Shown in pieces: positions 61,471-64,000 of a DNA stretch of 64,000 nucleotides. The notes below the pieces were generated by a model. The model ran no database searches and was not told where the DNA came from. It was given only the letters and a program-made list of their open reading frames with translations. Source of the DNA: Chrysogorgia sp. JL179-B06 (Eukaryota; Cnidaria; Anthozoa; Scleralcyonacea; Chrysogorgiidae); NCBI GenBank assembly GCA_035772405.1, contig JAYKKM010000351.1:1163501-1227500 (forward strand), in the 5' to 3' direction. Every line of letters begins with the position of its first letter. The first letter of the stretch is position 1. The translations under genes and the position numbers were made by a program.

Positions 61471-61587
61471 GATATAGCCACTTCCATCCGCGAAGCAGCA
61501 CAGCAGGCAACGACTAATAATGGATTTGTGTACGACGAAACCACACGATTATATTATGATTATAACACAGGATATTACTACGATCCA
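61471..61587 (+). CDS. AGGF1: AGGF1-like gene, exon 4 (start of OCRE domain)
   Basis: A CTTAATTTAG acceptor, 39 codons in phase 0, then a GTAAGT donor. It encodes an REAAQQATTNNGFVYDE helix-to-strand lead-in followed by TRLYYDYNTGYYYDP, the tyrosine-rich OCRE octamer repeats found in AGGF1 and a few RNA-processing proteins (RBM5/RBM10). The combination with the N-terminal coiled coil points to AGGF1. OCRE domains bind spliceosomal proteins, and AGGF1 is also known as a secreted/nuclear vascular factor in vertebrates. Confidence 0.85.
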
Positions 61588-61839
61588 GTAAGTCAATTCC
61601 CTAACTTTGTTATTTTATTTTAATTTCGCACATATGGTGACACATACTGTAGTACTTAGGGCTTTCGCTTAGTTTTAAAGTAGCTACCCGTCAGTGTCAG
61701 ACATGGCCGCCAAAAGAACATTCTGATTCATGGAGGGCCAGGGAGTGCTGTCTATACTACTCCTGCAAAATGTGAATCTTAGGAATTTAATTTTCAGCAT
61801 TTGAGAAATAATTCTTACTGTAGGTAGAACATTCAACTA

Positions 61840-62284
61840 CAGTAAATACCCGCTATGAAGAACCTTATATAAGAACCTGTTTGAGCCTGATATTTGAAAT
61901 AGGTTCTTATGTCACAAAACCCATTTATAATTCCACTGTAGCAAAGTCCCAAATGAGGATGACACCAACATCTGGTTGCAGTTCCTTATCTTTTATACAA
62001 TAATGTACAATGCATTTACATGTTGACGTAGATCTCAAAATTCTAGTTCGGTACATCCAGTATTTCAGATCACAATAAATTATAGCCTGTTCAGTTTGCA
62101 GATGCTTACTGTTTTCTTATAGGGATTAAACAAACCATTAAAGAGATAAAGTACTACAGTATATTTATAAGAACCTAATTTATAAGAACCTAACACCCTG
62201 ATTTTTTGTTAGATATCAAATATATAAGAACCTATCCCAGGCTGGTTTGGAAAAATGTAGGTTCTTCATAGTGGGTGTTTACTG
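61840..62284. mobile_element. Mariner-type MITE, 445 bp
   Basis: Ends CAGTAAATACCCGCTATGAA and its near complement at 62257-62284 are flanked by TA on both sides. ATAAGAACC motifs recur inside. It lies in AGGF1 intron 4. Confidence 0.8.
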
Positions 62285-62695
62285 TATGCTATCAACGTGT
62301 CCCCTGGCAATCACTGTATGTATTACATTTATGATGGAATTTTAGCAGCTTTTCATGAAAACAAACCTTCAAAAGACGGTTTTGCTTCGACATCGGCAAC
62401 ATGTAACCGGATATTTTCTATACAGTACCCGCCTGAGCTCCGGCGGGAGCCGGATCTTACCGAAAGAAGTTCTGTTGCAGAATTAACAGAAAATGACGAA
62501 AGAAGCCCTAAAAAATTTCTTGAGAAAAACAGGTTTCTTTACCAGATAGATGCCCGCTATGACATCACTTCCGTCAACTTTAAAAGCGAAAATGTCTGAA
62601 GTTGAAATTTTCGGCTGAGAAGATATATTATTACAATTTTTCTCAGGAGAATCCATAAATTACATATACGTTAAATTCGCACAGACGTTATACGA

Positions 62696-63672
62696 CAACC
62701 TCGTTCCCAGGTCCACGGTGGAAGGTCGGCGAAAATGGCCCTGGGATCGGCTGGTCACATGACACCCTGAATTTCTGGGTGTTTAGATATGATAATTTTT
62801 GTGGTCTTTGTTCCATTGCCTTTGTCTACTTTGTTGACCTGAATAATTGAGAAATATTCAATGCTCTTCAGAGTTGTTCATGTCAGCATTCGTTGGCATA
62901 AAAGCAGCTAACAAGCTTAATAATCCACAATACATCCATGGTTATCTCTTACAAAAGGTATGAAGAAGCATATATCCAATTTAACGAAAGCTATCACTTC
63001 TAATTTGCAACGATTGCCGAAAATATCAAATTACCCAGGCATTGTTTCAGCAGGAAACGCAATGATTATTTTAAACCAGCCAATGAAATTCGCTTTTGTA
63101 TGGCCAGGCGAAAGATGAGCTTGTAAAATCGCCTTCTTGTACAGCGTTTCAGATAGGTTATCAACTATCTTTTTGAAATGTTCAAAATCCATTCGCATAA
63201 ATTTCTCAAATCCTGGTGTGTCGTGGGCAGCTAAATCAGGAGAAAGCTGACTGAAATAACCTTTGTTGTTTCTCTCTAGAAGCCAGGGTCGGCTCGAAAT
63301 ACGTTTTTCTTCTTTTATATCCTCTTCCAACAAAAGCATTGCTATGACCACGAGTTCTTTCTTCGACGCCATGTTGGTGTGATGTTGGCAAAACACTAGT
63401 TTTCATGTCAATAATTCCGACGCGGCTAACCTATCATTGCTCGTGTAACCACTTCGCTCGCGCGGGCAACGCAATGAAATTTGACCCCTTGCGTTGCCGG
63501 CGCGAGAAAAAAATCGCACGTGTCACCCGACCTTTAGATGAATAAATTATATTCGGCTGAATTAATTGAGTTTTATGACAAGCCAATCGCGTTATAGAAT
63601 GGACCAGCCGATCCCAGGGCCATTTTCGCCGACCTTCCGCCGTGGAGGCAAAATGCCCTGGGTACGAGGTTG
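62696..63672. mobile_element. DNA transposon with CAACCTCGT...CCCAGG ends
   Basis: The inverted ends (AACCTCGTTCCCAGG, then AAGGTCGGCGAAAATGGCCC and GGGATCGGCTGGTC) face each other at 62697-62757 and 63600-63672. The flanks repeat GTTATACGA(C) at 62687-62696 and 63673-63682, a target duplication of about 9 bp. It contains a transposase remnant on the minus strand. It lies in AGGF1 intron 4. Confidence 0.75.
63031..63372 (-). pseudogene. Transposase N-terminal remnant (PIF/Harbinger-like)
   Basis: 113 codons from the ATG at 63372. RPWLLERNNKGYFSQLSPDL, then F-x-KFMRMDFEHFKKIVDN resembles the N-terminal region of PIF/Harbinger transposases. The frame ends before any catalytic DDE segment, so the element is not autonomous. 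The ~9-bp target duplication does not fit the 3 bp of Harbinger, so the family call is tentative. Confidence 0.5.
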
Positions 63673-63783
63673 GTTATACGACCTTTCACAAATCGACGTT
63701 CAAATTGAGTCAATTTGAAGAAGAGAACAGGGCTTCTTAATGATCATTCCTTGTTATCATCATCATTTGTTTGAATTCTTTAG

Positions 63784-64000
63784 AACACTCGACTGTACTA
63801 CGATTACCAAAAAGGAATATACTACACTTATGATGCAGACAGTGGGACTTATCATTTTGACTCGCAAGTTTCTACTACTGTCGAAGAACCAGCGGGCGAC
63901 GTCAATGATACCGAGGGTACAGAAGGGGATAAAAGTGCTAAATCAAGAGTCGTAAAGGAGAAAAAGAAAAAGGTGACGAAGGTTGAGGTGGTGGAAAGCG
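63784..64000 (+). CDS. AGGF1: AGGF1-like gene, exon 5 (OCRE continuation), runs off the window
   Basis: TTCTTTAG acceptor, phase 0. It encodes TRLYYDYQKGIYYTYDADSG, then TYHFDSQV (the last OCRE repeats), followed by an acidic spacer and a Lys-rich block (KEKKKKVTKVEVVES), matching the order in AGGF1 orthologues. FHA and G-patch domains would be expected beyond 64000. Confidence 0.85.

Noticed and set aside
62297..62599. 100-codon plus-strand frame in AGGF1 intron 4
   Set aside because: It begins at a MITE edge, lacks splice sites matching the gene's phase and shows no similarity to AGGF1.

Overview
The window is a piece of an animal nuclear genome carrying one complete, partly decayed provirus of the Polinton/Maverick (adintovirus-like) class. 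The host is probably a cnidarian or another early-branching metazoan. That is inferred from the style of the flanks (L2/CR1-type LINE fragments, many foldback elements, CRE-rich tandem repeats) and from the spliced AGGF1 orthologue downstream; the species cannot be named from the sequence. The host flanks are moderately AT-rich. The provirus is much more AT-rich, with gene-dense, intron-poor coding.

Layout. 1-4456: host DNA without a recognisable gene, holding palindromes, a LINE 3' fragment and an 18-bp minisatellite. 4463-36342: the provirus, 31,880 bp, flanked by a perfect 6-bp target site duplication (GGTGTT at 4457-4462 and 36343-36348), with 5'-AG...CT-3' ends and long inverted repeats (4463-5540 and 35755-36342). 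36349-64000: host DNA with the first five exons of an AGGF1-like gene (exon 1 at 40927, exon 5 running off the window at 64000); its introns are full of LINEs, MITEs, foldback elements and satellite arrays.

Provirus gene order. Left accessory block (6.1-15.1 kb): a duplicated gene of an unknown family, a proline-rich protein whose N-terminus copies the histone H3 tail, a possible Bcl-2-like protein, a decayed paralogue of a gene found at the other end, several unknown genes, a small basic KGG/RGG protein and a SET-domain methyltransferase. Replication block on the + strand (16.0-21.3 kb): protein-primed family B DNA polymerase, FtsK/HerA-type packaging ATPase and a basic core protein. Morphogenesis block on the - strand (21.4-28.5 kb): adenain-like protease, two unknown proteins, major capsid protein, a small membrane-active-type basic protein, a minor capsid (penton-like) protein and a retroviral-type integrase. 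Right accessory block (28.6-35.6 kb): a Fic-domain protein, a large unknown protein, five members of one small-protein family, two members of a second family, a pair of Cys-rich proteins, a Zn-ribbon-like protein, another KGG peptide and a possible HUH/Rep-like protein.

Condition. Polymerase, SET protein, major capsid protein, minor capsid protein and several accessory genes each carry a frameshift (often at an A/T homopolymer), and the capsid gene also has an in-frame stop. ATPase, protease and integrase are open. The copy is therefore either endogenised and decaying or sits in an assembly with homopolymer errors; the TGA in the capsid gene favours some real decay.

Most noteworthy is the pairing, in one virus, of an H3-tail mimic (ARVKQTHR, beside a second conserved GK) with a SET-domain lysine methyltransferase. 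Next are the Fic, Bcl-2-like and Rep-like candidates and the expanded paralogous families at both ends.
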